NCBI GenBank assembly: GCA_024636975.1
Contig: JAGXGA010000013.1
Location: 1-64,000, forward strand
DNA: 64,000 nucleotides
Reading direction: 5' to 3'
From: Mariniphaga sp.
Lineage (GTDB): Bacteria > Bacteroidota > Bacteroidia > Bacteroidales > Prolixibacteraceae
Of this stretch, positions 56,408 to 64,000 are shown in pieces. Under the pieces are notes generated by a model, which searched no databases, had not been told where the DNA came from, and was given only the letters and a program-made list of their open reading frames with translations. Every line of letters begins with the position of its first letter. Position 1 is the stretch's first letter. The translations under genes and the position numbers were made by a program.

Positions 56408-56824
56408 ATGGAAAATCCTTCAGGAAAAATAGATGAAAAAGCTCGCTTTCGATTCAAAAAAGAAGAGCGGCTATGCAGTAAAATAATAATAGATAAACTC
56501 TTTACTGAAGGGTCTTCTTTTTTGGTCTACCCCTATAAGGTAGTTTATATTGATAGTGACTTTCCGGGCGAATTTCCTGCAAAAGCTGCTTTTGCGGTAA
56601 GTAAAAAACTTTATAAGAAAGCTGTATCACGAAACTTAATTAAGCGTCGCACCAGAGAGGCATATCGTTTAAACAAACACATGCTTTCGTCCGATAACAC
56701 CTATTCGAAAAAGGCATTAATTTTTATTTATATTGGGAAGGAAATTCTTCAATTTCCTTCCATAGAAAAATCGATGATCCGTATAATCGAGCGCATTAAA
56801 AAAGTTTCTATTCAGTATCCATGA
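56408..56824 (+). CDS. rnpA: Ribonuclease P protein component
   Basis: A 138-aa basic protein that assists the RNase P RNA in removing 5' leaders from pre-tRNAs. The start FRFKKEERLCSKIIIDKLF (about 14-32) and the family signature AVSRNLIKRRTREAYRLNK (about 80-98) are clear. The ATG at 56408 is the only in-frame start near the conserved region. The usual bacterial neighbour rpmH (L34) is not next to it; in Bacteroidota rnpA often follows hemD as here. The 3' end overlaps the end of the convergent DAHP synthase gene by 17 bp. Confidence 0.95.
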   Translation: MENPSGKIDEKARFRFKKEERLCSKIIIDKLFTEGSSFLVYPYKVVYIDSDFPGEFPAKAAFAVSKKLYKKAVSRNLIKRRTREAYRLNKHMLSSDNTYSKKALIFIYIGKEILQFPSIEKSMIRIIERIKKVSIQYP

Positions 56825-57899
56825 TTTCTGTTTGCATGCGCACTGAATCCTCATGTATAAGTTGAAACAATATTTTAACAAAGGTCTCATTCAGGTCCAG
56901 TTTTTTCCCAATGTTTACACGATTATCCATAAGTTGGCTCCACCTGTTGATTTGAAGTGCAGTAACATTATTTTCCTTTTTGTATTGCCCTATTTGTTTA
57001 ACTATCTCCACACGCGATGACAGCATTTCAAGCAATTCAGAATCGATCGCATCGATACGGCTGCGAAGCATATCCAACCGGTTTTCGAATTCAGGATTAT
57101 TGGCAGTTGCATGCCTGATAACCAATCTGTCGAGCAGCCTGGCAAGTTCTGCAGGAGTAAGTTGCTGAGCTGCATCGCTCAATGCGCATGACGGATCGAT
57201 ATGAGATTCAAGCATTAATCCTTCCATACCCATATCAAAGGCTTTTTGTGCTATTTCGAATAAATATTCACGTTTACCAGCTATATGGCTGGGATCACAT
57301 ATAATGGGTAAATTAGGCATCAGACGTCGTAATTCAATCACTGTTGTCCAGTTGGGATAATTGCGGTAGATGGTTTCTTTAAACGGGGTAAATCCGCGGT
57401 GAATGGCCACAATGTTCTTAATTCCCGACTGGTAAACCCTTTCTATTGCGCCCAACCATAATTGCACATCAGGATTTACCGGGTTTTTAACCATAACAAC
57501 AGCATTACTGCCTTTCAGTACGTCGGCTATTTCCTGCACCACAAAAGGGCTTGCAGTTGAACGGGCTCCTATCCATATTATGTCAACGCCTGCATTTAAA
57601 GCTTCTTCTGTATGCTGGGCATTGGCCACCTCTGTACCAACCGGCAGGCCTGTTTCCTGTTTTACAAGTTGCAGCCATTTTAGTCCTATGGAACCAACCC
57701 CTTCGAATGATCCCGGACGGGTACGTGGTTTCCATACTCCTCCACGATAGACAAACACCCGGGGATCTTTGGCCAGAAGTTTTGCAGTTTCAATTGTCTG
57801 CTTTTCAGTTTCAAGGCTGCATGGGCCTGAAATCAATAATGGATTATTAATGTGTGGCAGCCATTCTTTTATCGCGTTTATTTCAAGTGTTGCATTCAT
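56808..57899 (-). CDS. Bifunctional DAHP synthase / chorismate mutase
   Basis: A 363-aa fusion enzyme of aromatic amino acid synthesis. Residues about 1-265 form a type I beta DAHP synthase (LISGPCSLETEKQTIETAK near 19, YRGGVWKPRTRPGSFEGVG near 50, CDPSHIAGKREY near 196), which condenses phosphoenolpyruvate with erythrose 4-phosphate. Residues about 270-363 form an AroQ-type chorismate mutase (LDMLRSRIDAIDSELLEML, then QINRWSQLMDNRV), which makes prephenate. The mutase is expected to give aromatic feedback control of the synthase. The start overlaps the tyrA stop by 4 bp (ATGA at 57896-57899), indicating translational coupling. Confidence 0.95.
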   Translation of the reverse strand: MNATLEINAIKEWLPHINNPLLISGPCSLETEKQTIETAKLLAKDPRVFVYRGGVWKPRTRPGSFEGVGSIGLKWLQLVKQETGLPVGTEVANAQHTEEALNAGVDIIWIGARSTASPFVVQEIADVLKGSNAVVMVKNPVNPDVQLWLGAIERVYQSGIKNIVAIHRGFTPFKETIYRNYPNWTTVIELRRLMPNLPIICDPSHIAGKREYLFEIAQKAFDMGMEGLMLESHIDPSCALSDAAQQLTPAELARLLDRLVIRHATANNPEFENRLDMLRSRIDAIDSELLEMLSSRVEIVKQIGQYKKENNVTALQINRWSQLMDNRVNIGKKLDLNETFVKILFQLIHEDSVRMQTEIMDTE

Positions 57900-58798
57900 T
57901 GCTGTTTCGTATAAAGTTTTATAATTTTTTCTTCGTTTTTTATAAAATGCGGATGGTCTCCATCCAGAATCGTTCGTATTTTGTTGGCACTTATAATTAG
58001 CTTCTCCAACTCATCAAAATGTTTATTTTTAATTGAATCGCGAAATTGTTGCAGGTGGCGTATATATTCATCGAGCGAATCAACCACATATTGATCGTTT
58101 TGTTCAAAAATAGGTTTCCACATCGAACATGAACTTTTTGCAAGTCGCACCGTCGACCTGAAACCACCACTTGCCAGATCAAATATAATGTTCCGGTCTT
58201 CCTTATCCTGAACTGCATTGGCCAATGCGAATGCTGCAGCATGAGGTAAATGCGATACATATGCTGTACTGTGATCCTGTTCATCGGAAGACATGTATGC
58301 AATGTTCATTTCCAATGCCTGAAACATTTTTTCAATAAGTGCCAGATGCTGAGGACCTGAACTTTCATGATCGCATACAATGGTGATTTTTCCCTTAAAT
58401 AATCCTTCAACTGCTGCATGCGGACCTGAATATTCAGTGCCTGACATGGGATGGGCCGGAATAAATTGCTTCCGGTTGGGATGATTATCAACCAAACTGG
58501 TAATAACTTTCTTGGTTGAGCCCATATCTGTTACAGTAGTATTTTTATCGATTCCGCTGAGAACCACAGGTAGTACCTCCAGTTCTTTATCCACCGGTAT
58601 AGCAATAATTATCAGATCAGTATCTTTAATTCCTGCCTCAAGCGACTCAATCCGATCAACCAAACCAAGTTCTAAAGCTTGCTGTGCATGAACTTCACTG
58701 GTTTCTATTCCGATAAATTCATCCGCAAACTTTGCCAGTCGCAAGTCTTTTGCAAGTGAACCACCAATTAATCCCAACCCGATTATAGTTACCTTCAT
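57896..58798 (-). CDS. tyrA: Prephenate dehydrogenase
   Basis: A 300-aa NAD(P)-dependent enzyme converting prephenate to 4-hydroxyphenylpyruvate, the tyrosine precursor. The Rossmann start GLGLIGGSLAKDLR (about 7-20) and the motifs DMGSTKKVI, PAHPMSGTEYSGPHAA near 138 and AYVSHLPHAAAFAL near 186 are diagnostic. It is the first gene of a two-gene unit with the DAHP synthase-chorismate mutase. A leader peptide frame and a terminator hairpin precede it (58819-58950), suggesting control by attenuation. The hairpin base lies about 20 bp upstream of the ATG. Confidence 0.96.
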   Translation of the reverse strand: MKVTIIGLGLIGGSLAKDLRLAKFADEFIGIETSEVHAQQALELGLVDRIESLEAGIKDTDLIIIAIPVDKELEVLPVVLSGIDKNTTVTDMGSTKKVITSLVDNHPNRKQFIPAHPMSGTEYSGPHAAVEGLFKGKITIVCDHESSGPQHLALIEKMFQALEMNIAYMSSDEQDHSTAYVSHLPHAAAFALANAVQDKEDRNIIFDLASGGFRSTVRLAKSSCSMWKPIFEQNDQYVVDSLDEYIRHLQQFRDSIKNKHFDELEKLIISANKIRTILDGDHPHFIKNEEKIIKLYTKQQ

Positions 58799-58818
58799 TT
58801 GTACTTTTTATGAATAAA

Positions 58819-58908
58819 AAAGGCCCCGGAATTTCCGGGACCTTTAGTAAAATATCTTAAATAAATAACACTATTCTACTGGTTGATCCCGCTTTCAGAA
58901 CCAAAATA
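58819..58908 (-). promoter_or_regulatory. Putative aromatic amino acid attenuator (pause hairpin, antiterminator, terminator)
   Basis: On the minus strand three alternative pairings can be drawn. First, GGTT (58902-58899) with AACC (58884-58881), extended by TATT/AATA. Second, CGGGATC (58891-58885) with GGTCCCG (58842-58836), seven pairs including one G-U. Third, the terminator stem AAAGGTCCCGGAA (58845-58833) with TTCCGGGGCCTTT (58831-58819), one wobble, followed by a T-run to 58816. The second pairing uses the left arm of the third, so they exclude each other. A ribosome stalled in the Tyr/Phe codons would cover the left arm of the first hairpin. The terminator alone could also simply end the upstream protease transcript. 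Confidence 0.65.
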
Positions 58909-58950
58909 AAAATACCAATAAAAATATATATTATTAATTAATGAGTTCAT
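58876..58950 (-). CDS. Putative leader peptide of the tyrA operon
   Basis: A 24-codon frame from ATG 58950 to TAG 58876. Residues 9-16 read YFYWYFYF: four Tyr, three Phe and one Trp in a row. The end is GSESGINQ. Such a run of the amino acids made by the pathway is the classical sign of a leader peptide read by the ribosome as a sensor, as in enterobacterial pheL. It lies between a promoter-like box (58969-58976) and a terminator hairpin placed before tyrA, which makes prephenate-derived tyrosine precursors. No Shine-Dalgarno is seen; the upstream bases are A-rich, normal for the phylum. Confidence 0.65.
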   Translation of the reverse strand: MNSLINNIYFYWYFYFGSESGINQ

Positions 58951-58968
58951 TTTCTTTCAATATGGAAG

Positions 58969-58976
58969 CAAAGATA
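58969..58976 (-). promoter_or_regulatory. -7 box of the tyrA leader
   Basis: The minus strand reads TATCTTTG (TAnnTTTG). Transcription would start near 58963, giving a leader of about 165 nt before tyrA that includes the peptide frame and the hairpins. The -33 element is weak. Confidence 0.45.
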
Positions 58977-58986
58977 GCCATTAATT

Positions 58987-61461
58987 TTAATTACGAATTA
59001 TTTTTTTTGTTAAAACCTGCCTGCCGTTTTCTTTTACCACCACTAAATACATTCCGGCCTTTCCGTTATCAATATTCATCTCAGTTGTTACCGTGCCAAT
59101 TATATTGCTATATACGACCGACTTTATTTTTTGTCCATGCATAGTATATATATCAAATTGCAGCAGGTCAATAAAATCATTTGTTTCAACTGCAATTTTG
59201 AAGGAATCCTTAAATGGATTGGGATATACCTGAATATTTCCGGGTGAAAGAGTTAATTCCGAATCAGCTAACGGATCCTGAATCTGAAGATTATCGATAG
59301 CCCAGCCCCAGCCGTGGGCGTAAGGATCGGAAAATAACCGGAAGCGGATAAGTATTGTGTCGCCCGAAGAAAAATTCCCGTTGGCGAGCATGTCTATTCG
59401 ATTTCGGATGTATAAATCAGCTGAACCAACAGTTGTTGAATTCATATCTGCAATGGAGCTGTAAAAGTTTTCCTCCCAAACCTGATGTTCTCTTGAATCG
59501 TAACCGTCAGCCAGTGGCAACCAGGAATCTCCTTTATCCTTACTGCCTTCCACAATAACAAAATCCCAAAATTCGAAATCACCAAAGTCGGTTCCATCGT
59601 TCCCCGGTTCAACCAGCACTATCTCGTCAAAACTCATATTTGCATTATCATTCAGAATTACCGGATGCTTAAAGACAGTTGAAAAGTTTAACTCAACATT
59701 ATCCTCATCAGGGCTCGGGTAGGGGTGAGGGCTGTGAAGAGCCTTGTTATCAAAACCTTCATCAAGATAAATGTCAAAATCATACAAAATGAAATCATTG
59801 GTATCGGTTTCAAAACTGGTGCTGTAAGAAGTAACAGGATCAAGCATTTTTTCTATTGGAAATGACAATTCGTCTTTTAATGGATACCTGCGGATATTAG
59901 CGGCACTTGACGCATCAACTGCAACAATATGATAGGAAATTTCATCCTTATCCTCCAGTTGATTTCGGTTTAGTGGAAAGATGCCTTTATAGAAAGCACC
60001 GGAATCTTGAGAAAGTCCAAATGGTTGTTGTTCTGTTCCGTTAATGGAATATTCTACATATACAGTATCGACACCCAAATTATCGGTTACCCGGGCAGTA
60101 AAAACAAGTGAATCACCCGTATCAAAGAAATAATGTATAGGCTCATGGGTAATTGTAGGTAATATTTCATCGGGACCAAAATTAACTGCAAAAAAGTCAG
60201 CAGGAGCCTCTGTTGGATAGGTAAATACCCTGTTCATTGTGTCAGCAGCACTTATATAATATTGCAATGTTGTTGTGCCTGGTTCAATAAGCAGATTTGT
60301 TTCATAAAGATTTGATGCCCCGGGCAAAAGAGGAATTGAATCGGATGTTGTTCTAAATGAATCGACAGAAAAGACCAAAGAAAGTCGGGAAAGGTCAACA
60401 GGGTAATCGCTTGTAATTTTAACTTCAAAATTTAAAGGCCCGACAACTTCCTGGTCTCTAAGCGGGATATGGTCTATTTTCATATTTTTCCAGCCTAAAT
60501 CTGCCATTATACCAAGTGTTACCGGCCCCGGATGATGAGTAGCCTCTCCTCTTCCGTATGAATGGGTCATTAAAGTATTAACTGTTCCTGATGGATAGGA
60601 GGCGTCATTTAAATGATAGATGCTTGAACCGTCGTCCCATTCAGAAGGTGCATAAAGCCTGGGATTCGACCGGGAGCCTAAAGCTACCGCTACCGGACTG
60701 TTGGCATACAGACTGCCTGAGACCATCTGGCTTTTTAATTCTGCTGACGGATTTTTAAAAATAAATGAATCGATAAGTTGTTCTCCTTCCCGGTTTTCAA
60801 CCAGCCTGTCAAATGAAGTGGCATCGCCCCAGTCGAACCAGCTGTAACCTCCTGTCAGGTCCAGGGCAAAGAAAAAACCTGTAAACCCAAGTCCGTGACC
60901 TATCTCATGCAATACAACCGAAACGAAGTCATACATCATCTGCGGTGTGTTTCCATCTGTCCCGAAATACCAGGTGATATCTTTATTGAATTCTGCTATC
61001 ATATCAGGACGATCAGGCCCTGTTAGCTCAACATCCTGTATTTTTTCGGCCAGCGAAATAGGGTAATAGATCTCCTTGTGCGGAGCGCCTTTAAAATTTT
61101 TCTCAAAATCAGAAGGACCGCAACTACCCAATACATTTTCGTCTTTACCCCGCCAGTTTGCCTGTATATAAATTGGTACAGGCGAATCAATCAATCCCTC
61201 CCATATGCTTGCAGCATATTCAAATGCCACTTTTGCTTCTTGTGGAAACAAGCTGTACGAAACTATTATTTCCGATTTCTTTTCGACCGATTTAAGCGGA
61301 TTCAAAAACTCAACAGGTGGAGGAACAAATGCTTTTTCAATCTCGTCTGATGCATAACACCCAGGGTACTGTAAAGAATAACCCAGCTTTTGCCACAACT
61401 TTTGACTGGTAGCAGAGAATGTTACCGTCAGCAAAAACAAAAACAGGAAAAATTTTTGCAT
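58987..61461 (-). CDS. Secreted T9SS-type protein with HExxH metallopeptidase-like domain
   Basis: An 824-aa secreted protein. The signal peptide is about 1-19 (ending FSATSQ). An N-terminal peptidase-like domain has VVLHEIGHGLGFTGFF near 183-198: HEIGH provides two Zn-ligand His and a catalytic Glu, but the third His of the metzincin pattern HExxHxxGxxH is Gly here. Beta-rich modules follow (DNLGVDTVYVEYSING near 470, WDFVIVEGSKDKGDSW near 630, HGWGWAIDNLQIQDP near 725). The end from VYPNPFKDSFKI to TKKIIRN is a type A T9SS sorting domain, so it is exported and attached to or released from the cell surface. It is a paralogue of the next upstream gene. Confidence 0.88.
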   Translation of the reverse strand: MQKFFLFLFLLTVTFSATSQKLWQKLGYSLQYPGCYASDEIEKAFVPPPVEFLNPLKSVEKKSEIIVSYSLFPQEAKVAFEYAASIWEGLIDSPVPIYIQANWRGKDENVLGSCGPSDFEKNFKGAPHKEIYYPISLAEKIQDVELTGPDRPDMIAEFNKDITWYFGTDGNTPQMMYDFVSVVLHEIGHGLGFTGFFFALDLTGGYSWFDWGDATSFDRLVENREGEQLIDSFIFKNPSAELKSQMVSGSLYANSPVAVALGSRSNPRLYAPSEWDDGSSIYHLNDASYPSGTVNTLMTHSYGRGEATHHPGPVTLGIMADLGWKNMKIDHIPLRDQEVVGPLNFEVKITSDYPVDLSRLSLVFSVDSFRTTSDSIPLLPGASNLYETNLLIEPGTTTLQYYISAADTMNRVFTYPTEAPADFFAVNFGPDEILPTITHEPIHYFFDTGDSLVFTARVTDNLGVDTVYVEYSINGTEQQPFGLSQDSGAFYKGIFPLNRNQLEDKDEISYHIVAVDASSAANIRRYPLKDELSFPIEKMLDPVTSYSTSFETDTNDFILYDFDIYLDEGFDNKALHSPHPYPSPDEDNVELNFSTVFKHPVILNDNANMSFDEIVLVEPGNDGTDFGDFEFWDFVIVEGSKDKGDSWLPLADGYDSREHQVWEENFYSSIADMNSTTVGSADLYIRNRIDMLANGNFSSGDTILIRFRLFSDPYAHGWGWAIDNLQIQDPLADSELTLSPGNIQVYPNPFKDSFKIAVETNDFIDLLQFDIYTMHGQKIKSVVYSNIIGTVTTEMNIDNGKAGMYLVVVKENGRQVLTKKIIRN

Positions 61462-61517
61462 GGTGCAATTTTAATATTAATTAGTATACAAACTAAATGA
61501 TTAAAAGTTTGAATTAC

Positions 61518-61525
61518 CAAAAATA
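61518..61525 (-). promoter_or_regulatory. -7 box upstream of the 824-aa secreted protein gene
   Basis: The minus strand reads TATTTTTG (TAnnTTTG) 57 bp before the ATG at 61461. The -33 part is not clear. Confidence 0.4.
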
Positions 61526-61580
61526 TGAAATTACACCATGCTTTTTTATTTAAACAGCTAAACTTTAGTTTGTCTGATGA

Positions 61581-61682
61581 TTACTGAATTTTTTTTGAAG
61601 TCAGTACTTTATACATCAAAACAGCCGAAGTGATAAGTCCTGCCGAAGCGGCAGCCAATACTACATACAATAGTGTTTCCAT
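61581..61682 (-). CDS. Small single-span membrane peptide
   Basis: A 33-residue frame from ATG 61682 to TAA 61581, too short for usual gene calls. METLLYVVLAAASAGLITSA starts it; residues 4-24 form one membrane helix rich in small residues, and the end YKVLTSKKIQ is basic, giving a likely cytoplasmic C-terminus. It lies in the 263-bp spacer between two related secreted proteins on the same strand, 42 bp after the upstream gene's stop. The clean hydrophobic-basic layout suggests a real small protein, but there is no family match I can name. Confidence 0.5.
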   Translation of the reverse strand: METLLYVVLAAASAGLITSAVLMYKVLTSKKIQ

Positions 61683-61724
61683 TTGGTTAGTTTAAAAAAT
61701 TAGAATTTAATAGAAATTTGGTCA

Positions 61725-64000
61725 TTAATTTTTAATTATTTTATTTGTAGCTAATACTTCCATGCCATGGTTTATGCTTACCAGGTATATTCCCGGATTA
61801 ACATCAGTTAAATCGATTTTTGTTTTGGGTGAAAAAGTTGGTTCAATATTATTTTCCTGGCGGATAATTTTGCCCAGCAGATCGGTAATTATCACATTAA
61901 GATTTGTGTTTTTATCTTTTTTAGGCCACTCGATAAATAAATGGTTTTTAGCAGGATTGGGATACAAAAGGTAATTGTCTTCAGCTAAAAACTCTTCCTG
62001 ATCGTTTTGACTTTCCTGAATTTCAAGATTATCGATCGCCCATCCAAACCCGTTTACCGAATTATCTGAAGCCAGTCTGAAGCGAAAAATCGCCGTATCC
62101 CCTGCCTCCAAACCTGTGTTTTTTGTTAAGTTAATGGTGTGATTTACAAACATGCTTTCGTGAGGTAAGGCTGTAGATGTGTTACCTGAAAAACTTTTAG
62201 TGAAGGCAGAATACCAGTTGTCATTACTCCCTGAATTGTATTTTTCGCTAATTGAAAGCCATGTAGAGCCTCCGTCTTTGCTGGCTTCAACTATCACATA
62301 ATCATATAATACCGGTTCATTGTGCTGATCTACATGTTCTCCAGGTTCTACCAATACTACTTCGTCGAATTTAAGCAGCCCATCCTGTTGAATTATTAAA
62401 GGATATTTAAGCTGGGCTATCAGATTTGCCTTATCGTTTTCGATTACTGAAACAGGATAGGGTGGTGCAGTATGAAGTAAACTTCCTTTAAATCCATTAA
62501 CAGGAGAGACAGAAAAATCGGCATTTACAAAATCATCCAAATCATTCTCAAAAGTCGTGGAATAACTCGTAACAGGTTCATATTGTGAGTATATCCTAAT
62601 TTCCTGGAATCCGATGGCAGGATAAGAACGTTTATTATTTCTTGCTGAAACATCTTCTGCAGTTATCCGGTATTCCAAACGGTCATTTTCACCTGGTTTA
62701 AAAGGGAGTTGAAGTATACCGGAAAAAACGTTTTTCTCTTCATTTGAAAGATAGATTGATTCATGTAAATTTCCATTAATTTTATAATCAACCTTTATAT
62801 TCTTAATGCCCATATTGTCTGAAGCTTCAGCAAGCAGATCAATTTCTTTAAAATTTCCCGTATACAATTTTACCGGATTGTGGTATAGATCAGGCACAAA
62901 ATAATCGGGACCAATATTCATCGAAAAAGATTTGGAAGGAGCTTCAGCCGGATGCCTGTAAGTGCGATTATCGGAAGTTGTTGCTTCAATGTAATATTCC
63001 ACTTTACCGGAATAAAAGTCAAATAAAAGGTTTCCAAAATAATTGGCACTTGTTTCATTTGGTAGTAACTCCGAATATTTTGCAGTTGAAAATCCGTCAA
63101 ACGAATAAACAACCCTGATGTTTTTAAATTCATCATCATCAGCATTAATACCAACCTGAAGGGGCCATTCAGCTACTGATTTTTCCAGATCCTTTATAGG
63201 ATCAAATTCAAAATCCACAGTTTTCCATCCCAGTTCAGCAAGAATGGTTAATGTTATATTGCCCGGATTATGGATGGCTTGCCCTTTTACAGCATATGGC
63301 GACATCAGCCCGTTTTCCTCGCCGTAAGCATACCCTTTAAGGTGATAAATGCTCGTTCCGTCATTCCAGACAGGTGGAGCGAAAATCCAGTCAATCATTT
63401 TTTGTTCCTGATCGACCGATATAGCCGCACAGAATTTTACATTATCTGAAGTAATTTGTTTATACAATTCATCGGAATTGCTTTTAAAAAGCGATTTATC
63501 TGAAATTTGCTGATCCTGGTTATTAAACAGAAAGTAGTCATAAATGCTGGGAAGCTCATTACTATTGTTAAAATAACCCTTGCCGTTCGTTTCATTTAAA
63601 AAACCTGAGAATCCTAATCCGTGCGTAATTTCATGCAACGATGAACTAACTAAATCGTAATGCGTGGAAGGAGTTTTTCCATCGATGCCAAAATACCAGT
63701 TGTATTTGCTGCTGAAACGACAAATAATGTCGGGAGCTCCTGCATTCATGTCGCGTCCGCTCAGTTTTTCTGCAAGTGCTACCGGGTAATAAACATTGCG
63801 CATGGGCGCTCCGCTAAAGTTGTTATAAAATATTGCCGGACTTCCTTTTGCAAGAATATTGCCTTCAAGTGTTTCCCAACGGGCTTCAATGTGTATAGGT
63901 ATGGGCGATTTTAGTAATTCCTCCCAGATAGAAACGGCATATAGAAATGCCTGTTTTGCCTCTTCCGGAAAATTGGTAAAGGATATTTTAAAATTCGATG
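61725..64000 (-). CDS. Secreted T9SS-type HExxH protein, 5' part beyond window
   Basis: A paralogue of the 824-aa protein, open to the right edge. The coding frame continues upstream of the first ATG at 63803 with matching sequence (YAVSIWEELLKSPIPIHIEA, then NFSGAPMRNVYYPVALAEK), so the true start is outside. It has LHEITHGLGFSGF, with the same HExxH and the same absent third His as its neighbour, similar beta modules (VLYDYVIVEASKDGGSTW, NGFGWAIDNLEIQES), and a T9SS sorting end from LYPNPAKNHLFIEW to TNKIIKN. The two proteins are collinear over their lengths, so they arose by tandem duplication. A surface or secreted role is inferred. Confidence 0.88.
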   Translation of the reverse strand, partial: SNFKISFTNFPEEAKQAFLYAVSIWEELLKSPIPIHIEARWETLEGNILAKGSPAIFYNNFSGAPMRNVYYPVALAEKLSGRDMNAGAPDIICRFSSKYNWYFGIDGKTPSTHYDLVSSSLHEITHGLGFSGFLNETNGKGYFNNSNELPSIYDYFLFNNQDQQISDKSLFKSNSDELYKQITSDNVKFCAAISVDQEQKMIDWIFAPPVWNDGTSIYHLKGYAYGEENGLMSPYAVKGQAIHNPGNITLTILAELGWKTVDFEFDPIKDLEKSVAEWPLQVGINADDDEFKNIRVVYSFDGFSTAKYSELLPNETSANYFGNLLFDFYSGKVEYYIEATTSDNRTYRHPAEAPSKSFSMNIGPDYFVPDLYHNPVKLYTGNFKEIDLLAEASDNMGIKNIKVDYKINGNLHESIYLSNEEKNVFSGILQLPFKPGENDRLEYRITAEDVSARNNKRSYPAIGFQEIRIYSQYEPVTSYSTTFENDLDDFVNADFSVSPVNGFKGSLLHTAPPYPVSVIENDKANLIAQLKYPLIIQQDGLLKFDEVVLVEPGEHVDQHNEPVLYDYVIVEASKDGGSTWLSISEKYNSGSNDNWYSAFTKSFSGNTSTALPHESMFVNHTINLTKNTGLEAGDTAIFRFRLASDNSVNGFGWAIDNLEIQESQNDQEEFLAEDNYLLYPNPAKNHLFIEWPKKDKNTNLNVIITDLLGKIIRQENNIEPTFSPKTKIDLTDVNPGIYLVSINHGMEVLATNKIIKN

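Noticed and set aside
58816-58845. Hairpin before tyrA as only a terminator of the upstream secreted-protein gene
   Set aside because: Possible, but it lies 142 bp after that gene and beyond both a promoter box and the aromatic-rich frame, so attenuation explains more of the layout. Both roles may hold.
1-64000. CRISPR arrays, rRNA and tRNA genes
   Set aside because: No regularly spaced repeats with unique spacers, and no cloverleaf-like or rRNA sequence was recognised on either strand. tRNA genes were looked for only by eye.

Overview
The window reads as chromosomal DNA of an AT-rich Bacteroidota, most like an environmental Bacteroidales/Marinilabiliales (Prolixibacteraceae-type) organism. 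Support: proteins with type IX secretion (T9SS) C-terminal sorting domains, a DUF4271-hemD-rnpA neighbourhood, a DAHP synthase-chorismate mutase fusion next to tyrA, Bacteroidota-style -7 boxes (TAnnTTTG) before several genes, and no Shine-Dalgarno sequences. The taxon is inferred from gene content only.

Region 1 (about 0.2-44.1 kb, all + strand) is an unusual array of 15 full-length, mutually divergent FtsX/MacB-type ABC permeases of 771-807 aa, called P1-P15 here. Three stand-alone ATPases serve them (before P1, before P9, before P15). No MacA-like adaptor, TolC-like channel or two-component regulator lies within it. The extracytoplasmic domains differ strongly between copies. The last 50-60 codons (the array tail, ending in variants of VSWQSWRAATRNPVEALRYE) are nearly uniform in protein and very similar in DNA, which suggests 3'-end gene conversion. 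At least seven short, decayed copies of only this 3' end lie between the genes. They look like footprints of lost permeases or of a repeated 3' cassette. Also inside the array are a four-helix-bundle (S23-type) gene flanked by short repeats, a truncated YoeB toxin remnant, an AT-rich secreted esterase, an inverted-repeat element that appears to supply the stop codon of P7, and two tandem propeller-type lipoproteins. A plausible reading is a family of membrane machines that diversify outside the membrane while keeping a common cytoplasmic interface to a few shared ATPases.

Region 2 (44.2-53.6 kb) is housekeeping and metabolism: an MFS transporter and gltX (-), a U32 peptidase-family protein and an outer-membrane barrel (+), then a Tat-exported sugar isomerase/epimerase-like protein, a DUF5009/NagX-like membrane acyltransferase and a long-chain acyl-CoA synthetase (-).

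Region 3 (53.9-58.8 kb) has a small secreted protein, DUF4271, hemD and rnpA (+), converging on tyrA and the DAHP synthase-chorismate mutase gene (-). Upstream of tyrA is a 24-codon reading frame with the run YFYWYFYF, followed by a strong terminator hairpin and a possible antiterminator. This has the layout of a classical translation-coupled attenuator for aromatic amino acid synthesis, and it is the best candidate here for an undescribed regulatory element.

Region 4 (59.0-64.0 kb, -) has two related T9SS-type secreted proteins with HExxH motifs, the second running off the right edge, with a 33-residue membrane peptide gene between them.
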